DNA of 38,764 bases from DASUFH01 sp036274645 (GTDB lineage: Bacteria > Acidobacteriota > Terriglobia > 20CM-2-55-15), in the NCBI GenBank assembly GCA_036274645.1, contig DASUFH010000213.1:1-38764 (forward strand). The letters run 5' to 3'. Position 1 is the first letter of the stretch; each line of letters begins with the position of its first letter. The notes below the pieces were generated by a model that worked only from the letters and a program-made list of their open reading frames with translations, had not been told where the DNA came from and did not search any database. Shown here piece by piece: positions 7,690-15,911 of the stretch. The translations under genes and the position numbers were made by a program.

Positions 7690-8720
7690 TGATCCGGGAG
7701 AATCCAACCCAATCCGCTCCATCCCTGTCGGTGGTGCTCTCGTTCAGAGACGAAGAGGAAAACATCCCGGAACTGCTCGGCCGGCTCCGGAAGACGCTGG
7801 GGACGGAATGCGAACGCGGACACCTCAGCCGCTATGAGCTGATCTTCGTGAACGACGATTCGCGCGACCGCTCGCTCGAATTGCTGATGGAAGCGGCCCG
7901 CGGGAATGACGATATCCGCATCGTCACCATGGCGAGAAACTTTGGCGTCACCCCATGCGTGCTCGCGGGCATGGACTACAGTTCCGGCGATCTCATTGCG
8001 TACATGGACGCGGACCTGCAGGACCCTCCCGAATTGCTTTCCGAAATGCTCGAAGCCTGGCGCCGGCAGGGAAATCCCGACGTGATCCACACGGTACGGC
8101 GCTCACGGGCCGGCGAAGGTTTGTTCAAGCTCGCGCTCACCCGGCTGGGCTACTGGATCCTCAGATCGATTTCCGCCGTTCCGATCCGCATGGAGGCGGG
8201 CGATTTCAAACTGCTCTCCCGACGGACGGTCAACGAACTGCGCAGGTTGCGCGAGAAAAAGCCGTTCATGCGTGGGCTGGTGGCCTGGGTAGGATTCAGA
8301 CAGATCGAAATCCTGTACGATCGCCAGCCGCGATTCGCGGGCAAGACCAAGTTCCGCGCAGGCGGAATCAAGGTGATCCGGAACTTCCTGGAGTCGGCGT
8401 TGATCTCGTTCTCCGACGTGCCGCTCCACCTGGCGACGGCCGCCGGCGTTTTCATATCGCTGGCCTCGTTTCTCGGGCTCATCTATGTCGCCATTGGGAA
8501 AGTCTTCGATCTCAACGTGCCGGGATGGACGGGAATCATGATGGCCGTCCTGTTTCTTGGCGGCGTGCAGCTGTTGTTCATGGGTCTGATGGGGCTCTAC
8601 ATTCACGCCATCTTTCTCGAGGTGAAAGACCGTCCCAACTACGTCATCGAGAGTACGTTCGGCTTTCCCGAATCCGTCCGGGAGACGGACGCGGCAGTAA
8701 GGTCCATTCACACTGAATGA
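7689..8720 (+). CDS. GT2 family polyprenyl-phosphate glycosyltransferase (DPM1/GtrB-like)
   Basis: A 343-residue protein. Residues 12-240 are a GT-A fold: LSVVLSFRDEEENI, FVNDDSRDRS, MARNFGVTPCVLAGMDYS, and the metal/nucleotide motif DADLQDPPE with DAD at 107-109. Two hydrophobic segments at about 245-315 anchor it in the inner membrane. This architecture is that of enzymes that transfer glucose or mannose (or aminoarabinose in ArnC) from a nucleotide sugar to undecaprenyl phosphate. The acceptor and sugar cannot be told from sequence. AGGGG sits a few bases before the ATG. Its stop codon is the first triplet of a repeated palindromic element. Confidence 0.9.
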   Translation: MIRENPTQSAPSLSVVLSFRDEEENIPELLGRLRKTLGTECERGHLSRYELIFVNDDSRDRSLELLMEAARGNDDIRIVTMARNFGVTPCVLAGMDYSSGDLIAYMDADLQDPPELLSEMLEAWRRQGNPDVIHTVRRSRAGEGLFKLALTRLGYWILRSISAVPIRMEAGDFKLLSRRTVNELRRLREKKPFMRGLVAWVGFRQIEILYDRQPRFAGKTKFRAGGIKVIRNFLESALISFSDVPLHLATAAGVFISLASFLGLIYVAIGKVFDLNVPGWTGIMMAVLFLGGVQLLFMGLMGLYIHAIFLEVKDRPNYVIESTFGFPESVRETDAAVRSIHTE

Positions 8721-8783
8721 CCCCCTGCCGATTCTCCCCAGCAAAGGGGGAGAGCCGCCAAGCGGCAGCAGGTCATGACACGT
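8718..8783. repeat. Palindromic repeat (family C), copy 1
   Basis: Begins TGACCCCCTGCCG at the glycosyltransferase stop codon and ends GGTCATGACACGT. Internal palindromes pair CCCCCTGCCG with GGCAGCAGG and CTCCCC with GGGGAG. An inverted, shorter copy is at 17249-17293, sharing ACGTGTCATGACC, GCCGCTT, GCGGCTCTCCCCCTT. The element supplies the gene's stop codon. Confidence 0.75.
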
Positions 8784-8844
8784 ACATCTCATTCCGGATG
8801 CGCCCCGATCCCATCGCGCGGTTCGCGTGATTCAAACACCCCGC

Positions 8845-8878
8845 TTGACCGATAGAATTACTTATGTAATCCTGTGCC
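8845..8878 (+). promoter_or_regulatory. lexA promoter with candidate LexA operator
   Basis: A TTGACC -35-like box is at 8845-8850. A perfect inverted repeat ATTAC-TTAT-GTAAT occupies 8857-8870, overlapping the expected -10 (TAATCC at 8867-8872), six bases before the lexA ATG. This fits an autoregulated, possibly leaderless lexA. The operator assignment is inference; it is neither the E. coli CTGT-N8-ACAG nor the Bacillus GAAC-N4-GTTC box. Confidence 0.5.
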
Positions 8879-9475
8879 ATGTCCAGAATCCTGACAGAAC
8901 GCCAGCAAGCGATACTCGACTTCATTGCAGCGACTGTCCGTAAGGAAGGAAATGCCCCCTCCTATCGGGAAATTGCGAATCATTTCGGCATTACTGTCGG
9001 CGGTTTGCAGAAACAGCTGCAGGCGCTCGAAGACAAAGGCGTGCTGCGCCGCAGCGATGTCGGCGCGGCGCGGAGCATCAAAGTATTTGCCAGGCACGAA
9101 ACGCCGGGGAATACGCCGCTGCCGATACTCGGACAGGTGCGGGCCGGCAGGCCCGTCGAGGCGATTGAAAACATCGAGGACCATCTGGTCGTGGATCCGA
9201 CGCTCGCCAAGGGCGCTGAATATGCGCTTCGCGCCAAAGGCGACAGCATGGCGCCGGAAATCCTGGAGGATGATTTACTGCTGGTCCGGCGCGCTTCCGA
9301 CGCGAATTCCGGCGCAACCGTCGTTGCGCACGTGGGCGATGGCGACGCCACCGTGAAACGGCTTCGCAAGACGAATAGCGAGGCATGGCTGGAAGCAGCT
9401 AACCCGAACTATCCCCCGATACGCAAAGCGTTCAGGATTGTGGGTCGCGTGGTGGGCCTGATGCGGAAGATCTGA
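8879..9475 (+). CDS. lexA: LexA SOS repressor
   Basis: A 198-residue protein. Residues 1-65 form the winged HTH DNA-binding domain (ILTERQQAILDFI, APSYREIANHFG, LQALEDKGVLRR). The autocleavage site Ala89-Gly90 lies in GQVRAGRP. The S24-type peptidase domain carries the nucleophile Ser123 in AKGDSMAPEI and the general base Lys160 in GDATVKRL. All residues needed for RecA*-stimulated self-cleavage are present. It should repress SOS genes, including itself through the palindrome upstream. The recognition helix (GGLQKQLQAL) differs from proteobacterial LexA, so the operator may also differ. Confidence 0.96.
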   Translation: MSRILTERQQAILDFIAATVRKEGNAPSYREIANHFGITVGGLQKQLQALEDKGVLRRSDVGAARSIKVFARHETPGNTPLPILGQVRAGRPVEAIENIEDHLVVDPTLAKGAEYALRAKGDSMAPEILEDDLLLVRRASDANSGATVVAHVGDGDATVKRLRKTNSEAWLEAANPNYPPIRKAFRIVGRVVGLMRKI

Positions 9476-9481
9476 TAAACG

Positions 9482-9556
9482 GTTATGCGTTGGGAGTAAT
9501 GAGTGAAGAGCCGGAATGCGTTCACCTCACAATTCATCACTCACAACCCATAACTC
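9482..9556. repeat. Imperfect inverted repeat downstream of lexA (family D)
   Basis: The left arm GTTATGCGTTGGGAGTAATG pairs imperfectly with the right arm, whose reverse complement reads GTTATGGGTTGTGAGTGATG. The composition (TGAGTGATG-like words) is unlike surrounding coding DNA. A T-rich tract TCTTCTTTT follows immediately, so it could also end lexA transcription. Confidence 0.6.
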
Positions 9557-9581
9557 TTCTTTTAATGAAAGTGAGTTGTCT

Positions 9582-9833
9582 ATGTTGATTCTCGGAGGCG
9601 TTGTTCTCGGGATTGCCGTTGTTTGTTCAAACCTCTACGTCCACAACCGGCTTCGGAAGGTGAGGCTCGCGATAAAGACCTGGCGCACTCCATCGGAATT
9701 GTGGAATCACTGGAGAAGATTGTGTCGCTTTGCCAGAGCTCACCAGTTGCCGTGGGTTCCGGTGGTGTTCACGGTTGCGGGCGTCCCATTTGCCGTCGCG
9801 TTAATGCTCCTGGGGTTCTTTTCGATGCTCTGA
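9582..9833 (+). CDS. Small two-TM membrane protein of unknown function
   Basis: 83 residues. A first hydrophobic helix MLILGGVVLGIAVVCSNLYV, a basic Trp-rich middle (KTWRTPSELWNHWRRLCRFA), and a second helix VPVVFTVAGVPFAVALMLLG. No family recognised. ATG 9582 was chosen because residues encoded by the longer ORF upstream derive from the inverted repeat at 9482. It follows lexA by 106 bases, so it is probably not co-transcribed unless the repeat is read through. Confidence 0.55.
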   Translation: MLILGGVVLGIAVVCSNLYVHNRLRKVRLAIKTWRTPSELWNHWRRLCRFARAHQLPWVPVVFTVAGVPFAVALMLLGFFSML

Positions 9834-10002
9834 GCCTGCCGCCGCCCACTTCAGCGCAAGACCGACCTCCCGGCGACGGGCGGTTGCCAACGTTACGGAG
9901 GGCGGAATCGTGGCAGTTGAATTGTTGTCATGCCACGCTTGTGGATACTGCTCACAAACTGTGAAAACAGCCGCTCTTTCCCGGAACGGTTTCACTGAAT
10001 GT

Positions 10003-10614
10003 TCAGGGAAGGCAGCCAGCCTGACCTCTGCACAGCAGGGGCGCCAGGGCGAAGACGCCAGCGAACGTTGCGGCGAAAATCAGGCCACGCGAGATTCCTT
10101 TGCGTGGCGGAGGCGCAGACCGTATTTCGATAACATCCGTGTAATCGACTGCGACGATTTCGGAGTTCTTGTTCTTAATGAATCCGGAAGAGCCCGCCGT
10201 TGGCTGCCGGAAGCGGCCCCGAAGCGTTTTTCCCGAAGCGAGCTTGATCCGGACCTCATCTCCGACAAATTCGGCAGCAGCGCCGCCGACGCGGGCGGCG
10301 CGTGTCGCGACATCGGGATAGGTCACCTTGACGAGTGAGACGTCTTTAACGGCCTCGAAGCGAAGCAGTTCCGGTGGACGGTTCTTTCGTGTGATGAGGC
10401 TGAATTGCCGCCTGTCGAACGCCTCAATGATCCCCTGAAATCTTCTGCCGGCATGTAGAGTAACTTTGACTTCGGCTCCGGCCCCGAGGGCGCGGATACG
10501 CCGTGTTGCCCGGCTTTCAGCGGGAATCGGCGCCTGCATCCGGGCTGCCGCCGGGGATGCGTCCGGCAGAAGGAGAATCACCATGATCGCCGCCACGCTT
10601 CTTTGTGAATTCAT
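10003..10614 (-). CDS. Exported protein with two Sm/SH3-like small barrels and a C-terminal TM helix
   Basis: 203 residues from ATG 10614, which has a strong AGGAGGGG eight bases upstream. The N-terminus has a signal peptide (VAAIMVILLLPDASPAAA). Two homologous beta-barrel segments follow: VKVTLHAGRRFQGIIEAFD..FSLI at about 48-95, and VRIKLASGKTLRGRFR..SGFI at about 120-165. Both have the G-rich turn and terminal DV(S/I) pattern of Sm/LSm-like or bacterial SH3-like folds. A hydrophobic segment SRGLIFAATFAGVFALAPL lies at the C-terminus. The role is unknown; such proteins in acidobacterial genomes often sit beside other exported hypotheticals. Confidence 0.7.
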   Translation of the reverse strand: MNSQRSVAAIMVILLLPDASPAAARMQAPIPAESRATRRIRALGAGAEVKVTLHAGRRFQGIIEAFDRRQFSLITRKNRPPELLRFEAVKDVSLVKVTYPDVATRAARVGGAAAEFVGDEVRIKLASGKTLRGRFRQPTAGSSGFIKNKNSEIVAVDYTDVIEIRSAPPPRKGISRGLIFAATFAGVFALAPLLCRGQAGCLP

Positions 10615-11311
10615 TTGCAGCCCCTCCTGACGTGTTTCAAGCGAGTTTGGCGTCGTCCCGCAGGATGGGGCGATCACGCTGTGAGAGTTTCTTCACCGTT
10701 ACAATCGTCGCCCTCCGAACCGCAACGCTAAAACCTCCAGCATTGCGGCCGGGCGGCGCAACATCAGGCGCCTGCGGACTCCCTGCTGTAATTCTTACGC
10801 CCACGGGAACTCTTCCATGTCACAATCACCGCGTCGAGCCGACGCCGTTCGGTTGCGGCTCCCCAATCACCAGGGAACGTCAGCCCGATGGCCAGATCGT
10901 CAATCGAGCCGCTGAAGTGAATCGCGCGCCGAATGCGCGGCCCGAAGCCCTCCTGAGTCTTGTGCGCGCGTCGTTTGAAACGAAGATGCCCGTCGACGCG
11001 CGGACGCATCTCCTGCCTCAACCGGTGGACATTTCGATTCAGGGCATTCTCGATCGACTGATGGTGGAATACGCCGATCAACAGCTTCCCGGCTCGTACA
11101 TGGCGGCCCGCTGAACGGTGATGAAATCGACATGGCGGTCGACTACCTGTCCCGAACGTATCCCTCGCGGTGACCGCTTCTCGTGAAGTTGCAGGCCGCG
11201 GTGTTCTCACCGCGCAAGAGGCGGCAAAGTTGGTCCGGTTCCGGCTCGACCCGAAGGTTAACAATGCCCGCACCGCTGGACATCGATAGAGATGACCTAT
11301 ACTGAAGGTCC
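10615..11311. other. 697-bp region with no intact gene
   Basis: Open frames exist on both strands (for example 10764-11273 on minus and 10605-11114 on plus) but none has a recognisable domain, ribosome site or consistent length. The right part contains the short cytochrome-like remnant described separately. I see no RNA gene or strong promoter apart from the divergent starts at each end. The best reading is a decayed gene region. Confidence 0.5.
11093..11173 (+). pseudogene. Possible C-terminal remnant of a c-type cytochrome
   Basis: One frame reads LVHGGPLNGDEIDMAVDYLS then RTYPSR and a stop. The pattern 'G.PL...EID..VDYL...YP' is how many single-heme cytochrome c proteins end. No CXXCH motif is found upstream, so only a tail is preserved. 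Similarity is by eye only. Confidence 0.25.
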
Positions 11312-11536
11312 ATGATCACCGGTATCCAGTGTCCTTACTGCAAGTCGGCGCTTGCGCTCGACCGCATCGGTACGCATTTCCAGAAATTCTGCTCCGCCAT
11401 TCGGTCGGAATCGGCGCGTGAAGCCAGTATTAAGAAATTCAACCAGTTCTACCTCGAATTGCAGGCGCACTCCCGCGGCGAGATCACGATCGAGGAGTTG
11501 CAGGCGGAGGCGAACAAGATCTTCCTCGCGCCCTGA
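11312..11536 (+). CDS. Small zinc-finger-like protein
   Basis: 74 residues. Cys7 and Cys10 (CPYC), His22 and Cys27 give a CX2C-X11-HX4C arrangement near the N-terminus, a plausible single zinc site. The rest is an acidic/basic amphipathic helix region (IKKFNQFYLELQAHSRGEIT). GAAGGT lies a few bases before the ATG. It is followed nine bases later by the amidotransferase-like lipoprotein gene, so the two are probably co-transcribed. No named family recognised. Could bind nucleic acid or simply be a structural zinc protein. Confidence 0.65.
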   Translation: MITGIQCPYCKSALALDRIGTHFQKFCSAIRSESAREASIKKFNQFYLELQAHSRGEITIEELQAEANKIFLAP

Positions 11537-11545
11537 CGACTCCGC

Positions 11546-12349
11546 ATGGCCGGGCCATCGCCTCAGAACAGTCTCCGCAGGAAACTCCTCCGTCTCATCA
11601 AGTTCGACGGCGGCGTGCGGGTTGCTGCAGCTCTCTGCCTGGCCGCGTACGCATTGATTGCGTGCGGCCGTGTCGAGAAACCGGCCGGGCCGCCTTCGAT
11701 CCTCTTGTTCAATGGAACGGGAACGTCGCCGAACGATGTCTCGGCCATCGAAGAGATTCTGCGTTCCAAACGATTCGCCTACTCGACCGCAGACTCTGCG
11801 CAACTGGAGAGAATGACAAGCGCCGAACTTCGCGCGTATCGCTTGTTGATCGTTCCCGGCGGCAACTTCGAGCAGATCGGCCAGGGACTGACATCCGCGG
11901 CAACCGCGAACATTCGCCACGCTGTCGAGGACGGTCTGAATTACCTGGGCATATGCGCCGGCGCCTTCTTTGCCGGGGACTCGCCATACAACGGATTGAA
12001 CCTCACGTCGGGGACGCGCTTTGGGTTTTATGGAATCGAACGACAGGGTGTGCGAAAAGCGGCCGTCCCGATCGCGCCGGCCGGATCGCCGCCCCTCGAT
12101 CAATACTGGGAGGACGGTCCTCAGCTCAGCGGTTGGGGCGCCGCTGTCGCCCGGTATCCCGATGGAACGCCTGCAGTCGTTCAAGGAACTTTCGGAGACG
12201 GGTGGATCATTCTTTCCGGGGTTCACGCCGAAGCGCCGGAAAACTGGCGGAAGGAAATGAAGTTCAACACACCCGTGAGCGTGGACAACGCCTACGCCGC
12301 GTCGCTTATCGAGGCGGCGCTCAACCGGATCGAACTGCCGCACTATTGA
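11546..12349 (+). CDS. Glutamine amidotransferase-like lipoprotein (BPL_N domain-like)
   Basis: 267 residues. A hydrophobic N-terminal segment ends in the lipobox LIAC with Cys40, so the protein is probably lipid-anchored. The rest is a class I glutamine-amidotransferase/DJ-1-like alpha/beta domain: LLIVPGGNF, then the nucleophile elbow YLGICAGAF with Cys137, and GVHAEAPENWR, where His/Glu can complete a triad. This resembles the 'biotin-protein ligase N-terminal' group, which rarely has a proven substrate. No synthetase partner is adjacent, so it is unlikely to be a biosynthetic amidotransferase. There is no clear ribosome site before ATG 11546. Confidence 0.75.
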   Translation: MAGPSPQNSLRRKLLRLIKFDGGVRVAAALCLAAYALIACGRVEKPAGPPSILLFNGTGTSPNDVSAIEEILRSKRFAYSTADSAQLERMTSAELRAYRLLIVPGGNFEQIGQGLTSAATANIRHAVEDGLNYLGICAGAFFAGDSPYNGLNLTSGTRFGFYGIERQGVRKAAVPIAPAGSPPLDQYWEDGPQLSGWGAAVARYPDGTPAVVQGTFGDGWIILSGVHAEAPENWRKEMKFNTPVSVDNAYAASLIEAALNRIELPHY

Positions 12350-12361
12350 TGAAATTGCTGA

Positions 12362-12529
12362 ACGCTACCGCTCGTCCCCCGCGCGGGCGGTCGGCGCGCC
12401 TGGTCCGATCCGGCGGACGCGCGGGAACGCCCGGGCAGCTACCCGCGCCACAACGGGGAATTCAAGCTGACACGGGATCTGCTCGATGTACTGGCGCTGA
12501 TCCAGCGATGGAGTCCGGCAAAACCGTAG
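12362..12529 (+). pseudogene. Short C-terminal gene remnant
   Basis: After the lipoprotein stop, an open frame without a start codon reads AWSDPADARERPGSYPRHNG and then EFKLTRDLLDVLALIQRWSP before a TAG. It looks like the end of a real protein cut off from its N-terminus, possibly left by a deletion. The family is not recognised. Confidence 0.3.
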
Positions 12530-12577
12530 CCAATCGAGATCGACGCGGGGGGAAGGCCCTTTCGGCTCCGTCGGGCA

Positions 12578-14094
12578 TCAATTCGCCGGTTTCGGTTTGA
12601 CCGTATAGGAATACTCCACCTTTCCCACATTGTTTCCAGCAGACTTGACGTAGTCGACCGTGGTTACGGCAGGAGAAACCGTGACGCGCAGGTACCCTGA
12701 ATTTCCCAGGACCTTCGTGGCGTAGGGGCTTCTCGTGTAGTCATAGAAGTTGCGACCGGTGCGGCTGTCCATGCTGGGTGACGGGACCTCCTGATATGTG
12801 ACGCCGTCGCGCTCCTCCTGGGCGAACTGATGGTCGTGACCATGAAAGAAGATCTGAACGCCGTATTTCTGCATCATCTGGTGGACCGGCTGAATCCAGC
12901 CGTCGGCCGCAGGCCGTTTCTGGTCAAACGCCCAACCGGGATGCTGACTGTCCCTGCACTCGGGCGGCGCGTCGGTGTCGCATCCACCCCATTCAAACCA
13001 CCCGGCAGCTTCTGCGCCACCGCGGGGGTAGGTGTCGGAACCACCAACCATGTGATGCGCGAACAGGAACTTGTAGCGCGCATGGCTGTTTTTCAGCACC
13101 GAGTCGAGCCATCGATGTTGTTCAACACCCATCGTCCAGTTCCAGCGGTCACCGACCGCCGGGTCGTCGGCGCCTTCGCTCCGTGATGTTCCCGGTCCGT
13201 AGGGATTCTGCATCGTGTATTCCAGCGGATCGAACACGACAAACAACGCGTCGCCCCATTCCCAGGCGTAGTAGTTCTCCCGGTACTGGTCTGTTCCGAC
13301 AATGGGCGAGTTTCCGTGCCCGACGTCAGACATCTTGACCGGATCTTTATCCGTGGAATAGAAGGCGGGATCCGTCAGCGGCGACGGAAGCGGGAAGTAG
13401 CGCTTCCGCGCTTTCATGCTGAATATGGGTTGCGGGTTGACGTCATCGAAATTCCAGCCCTCTTCATTCTCATGATTTCCGATGGCCAGAAATATCGGCA
13501 CGGAATGGCTCAGGCGCCCCATCAGGTCCGGATCGCGCTGAAAGAGATAGGCCGCGTCCGCCGCAGCTTCCGTGGATACCGGATCCATGGCGAAGGTGTC
13601 TCCCAGATCCAGCATGAAGTCGGCGGAATCCGCCAGGATCAGGTCCAGCGCCTGCTGCCATTCGGCGCGCACACCCAGATTGACGACATTGATATGCGAA
13701 TCTGCGGTGATCGCGAACACGAATGCGCCGCCCGCTGCACGCGCCGTGTGAAACGTGTGTTCATCGCGGATCGTCCAGTTCGCGGCGCCAACGGCGCGAT
13801 ATTGCATCCGGTAGTAATAGCGTGTGTCCGGTTGCAGGCCATCAATCACGACTTCGTGGGGCTCTGCAGCCTTGGCGTGTAAGGTCTCTGTGTTCTTGTA
13901 CGGTCCGCCCTTTGTGGCGCCGTACTGGTAGTAGACCTCGATATCCGCCTTCGGAACGATGTTGACGGCGAGGAGTGGTTTGTGGGGTTCCCCAGATGTT
14001 CGCTCCCAAGAAAATCCAGGCCGCTCCCCTGGAAGCCGGCAAGGCCGATCACCACGAGACCAAACGCAAGACCGGGACCGGAGATTTTCGTCAT
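12578..14094 (-). CDS. Secreted metallophosphoesterase with N-terminal FnIII-like domain (frameshifted)
   Basis: The calcineurin-like domain is intact in one frame: ITADSHIN, DLGDTF, AIGNHENE, LFAHHMVGG and FHGHDHQF supply the full set of metal-binding motifs. Before it, VEVYYQYG..YKNTE..HEVVIDGLQPDTRYYYRMQY is a fibronectin-III-like domain typical of purple acid phosphatase relatives. That frame has no start codon upstream. The signal peptide MTKISGPGLAFGLVVIGLAG begins at ATG 14094 in another frame. Adding one base in the G4 run at 13984-13987 joins them as ..HLGNPHKPLLAVNIVPK.. . The span is 1517 nt, one short of a multiple of three. This is either a sequencing/assembly error or a real inactivating shift. 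A GTG at 13849 could start the catalytic part alone, without a signal. Confidence 0.8.
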
Positions 14095-14241
14095 GGCGGC
14101 CAACTATAGACGAAAGGAACGCAATTCCACGCTGAACTTCAGGCGTATCGGCAATTACAGACCGCTCGGCCGAACGACGGATCCTCGGTCCGTTTCGGGA
14201 CGCGTTTCGTTAGCGCGCCCGGGGAAGGGCTCTTTCCGAAC

Positions 14242-15801
14242 TCAGCGGCCCGGCGGTTCCGCCGGCGTCGCGGCGCCGCCCCGTCCGCCTCGCGCGCCTC
14301 GTCCACCCCTCGCGCCGCGCTGCGCAAATTCGTCGTTGGCGGCGTTAATGGCGGCAATCACGTCCACCGCGGCGTTTGCGATGTCGGTGTTGATTTTTTC
14401 CCGGCGGCCACCCAGATCGCCGACCGGCGCTCTGGCAAGCGCGTCGAAAGCATTCTTGAGGTTGGCGAGCGATCCCTCGACATTGATATTGCGATTGGGC
14501 GCAGGCCGCGCCGGTGGCGTGAAGTCCGGCTCCAGCTTTGCCGCCATGGCTGCGCCGGCGGGATTCGCGTCGCTTCGAATGGCGGCATCGACATCGTTGA
14601 GCGCGACTCGGATGGAAGCGATCGCCTTTTGAACCGGAGGAGTCTGATTTGCCGCTCTCTCCAGAGAGTTTGCCGCCCGCTGCAACGCCTCGCGCGTGGA
14701 GTTCAGAAGATGCCGCGGTCTCTCGGGCGCTCCGGCAGAAGCGCCGGCCGGCCCCGGAAGGCCGGGAGGACCTGCAGGACCGGCGGGACCAGGAGGACCA
14801 GCGGGTCCGGGCGGTCCGGCGGGACCAGGCAGGCCGGACGGGCCGATGCTTCCGGGAACCAGTGGACCGCGTGTTCCCGCATCCGAAAGCCGGGTACCCG
14901 CTTCCGGATCCGCAGGACCAGCCTTCAGGGCAGCCGGCGTGGCGCGATAGCCATGGGTTTTTCCGTCGTTGTCGACGAACGAGCCGACGATCTCGCCAAG
15001 ATCGCTGATTCCACGCGCGTCCCAGGTAGAAGGAAGACCGGGCAGTTCCACGAGCGTATAGACGCCGCCAGTACGTCGAAATCCTCTATAGGGCGCCTGT
15101 GGACCGCCCACCTGACCGACGATATCGCCGAGATTGTTCAGTCCCCAGGCCTCGGTGTAGTTGCTTTCGGGAAACTCGACTTTCGAGTAGGAGCCCGCGC
15201 TGAAGAGGAATCCGATCCCGTTGGGGCCGGCGCCGGACAAACCCGCAATATCGCCGGAATCGTTGATTCCTCCGCTCGTTCCGCCCGGACTCTTTGGAAC
15301 TTCGATGATCGTGTAGTTTCCGCCGCTCAGAAGAAATCCGTGCCGCATCCCATCGGCGCCCAGACAGTCGCCAACAATCTGTCCCACGTTGTTGATGCCC
15401 CGCGCGACCGTATCACTGGCGCCCGGAACATCGATCGAAGAGAAGCGGCCGCCGCTCAACAGGAAGCCGTGCCGCCCGGCGGCGCCATCGGGACCGTACG
15501 AGCCGACGATTTGTCCGGCGGTATTGATACCGTATGCCGCAGTCCATGGGGCGCCGGGATAATCGATGGTTGAAAACGTGTCGCTGCCGACAAGGAAACC
15601 GTGTGTTCCCCGGTCATCCACATAGCTGCCAACCACCCGGCCAAGCACGTCTATGCCGTTCGCCACCGTAAGACTGCCGCCGGGAGCGTCGATCATGGAG
15701 AAGGAATGCGTTTCCGCAACCGGGGTGGCGCCGGCTGGCGCCCAGGGGCCAACGAACGCGGCGAGCAGCCAGCCGATGGCTTGTATCGTTTTTCTCGACA
15801 T
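14242..15801 (-). CDS. Exported HAF-repeat protein with collagen-like tract
   Basis: 519 residues from ATG 15801, with GAGGGG just upstream and a signal peptide (IQAIGWLLAAFVGPWAPAGA). Residues ~32-290 contain six ~43-residue repeats of the type F..ID.PG....A.GIN..G.IVGSY.D..G..HGF, the extracellular HAF-repeat pattern. Residues ~317-353 are a perfect Gly-X-Y run of about 12 triplets (GPSGLPGPAGPPGPAG...) able to form a collagen-like triple helix. A helical region (~365-490) and an RGG-rich tail (GARGGRGARGGRGG) follow. No catalytic motif; probably a surface or secreted structural/adhesive protein. The combination of HAF blades and a collagen stalk is unusual. Confidence 0.8.
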   Translation of the reverse strand: MSRKTIQAIGWLLAAFVGPWAPAGATPVAETHSFSMIDAPGGSLTVANGIDVLGRVVGSYVDDRGTHGFLVGSDTFSTIDYPGAPWTAAYGINTAGQIVGSYGPDGAAGRHGFLLSGGRFSSIDVPGASDTVARGINNVGQIVGDCLGADGMRHGFLLSGGNYTIIEVPKSPGGTSGGINDSGDIAGLSGAGPNGIGFLFSAGSYSKVEFPESNYTEAWGLNNLGDIVGQVGGPQAPYRGFRRTGGVYTLVELPGLPSTWDARGISDLGEIVGSFVDNDGKTHGYRATPAALKAGPADPEAGTRLSDAGTRGPLVPGSIGPSGLPGPAGPPGPAGPPGPAGPAGPPGLPGPAGASAGAPERPRHLLNSTREALQRAANSLERAANQTPPVQKAIASIRVALNDVDAAIRSDANPAGAAMAAKLEPDFTPPARPAPNRNINVEGSLANLKNAFDALARAPVGDLGGRREKINTDIANAAVDVIAAINAANDEFAQRGARGGRGARGGRGGAATPAEPPGR

Positions 15802-15911
15802 AACCCCTCGAATCCTCGCGCAAGCATAGACGGATCGCACCAGCGCCACAAGCAGGATGCACACCGTCATCGTTCGGGAAATATTTCCTGCCCCTTTTCG
15901 TTCCACGCTGC

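Noticed and set aside
9834..10002. A possible attachment-site or tRNA-like stretch between the small membrane protein gene and the Sm-like gene
   Set aside because: No cloverleaf, anticodon arm or integrase is present; only short GC-rich words are seen.
14750..14870. CRISPR-like or tandem repeat from the GGACC/GGTCC pattern
   Set aside because: It is the DNA of the collagen-like Gly-X-Y tract, with 9-nt periodicity in the coding frame.
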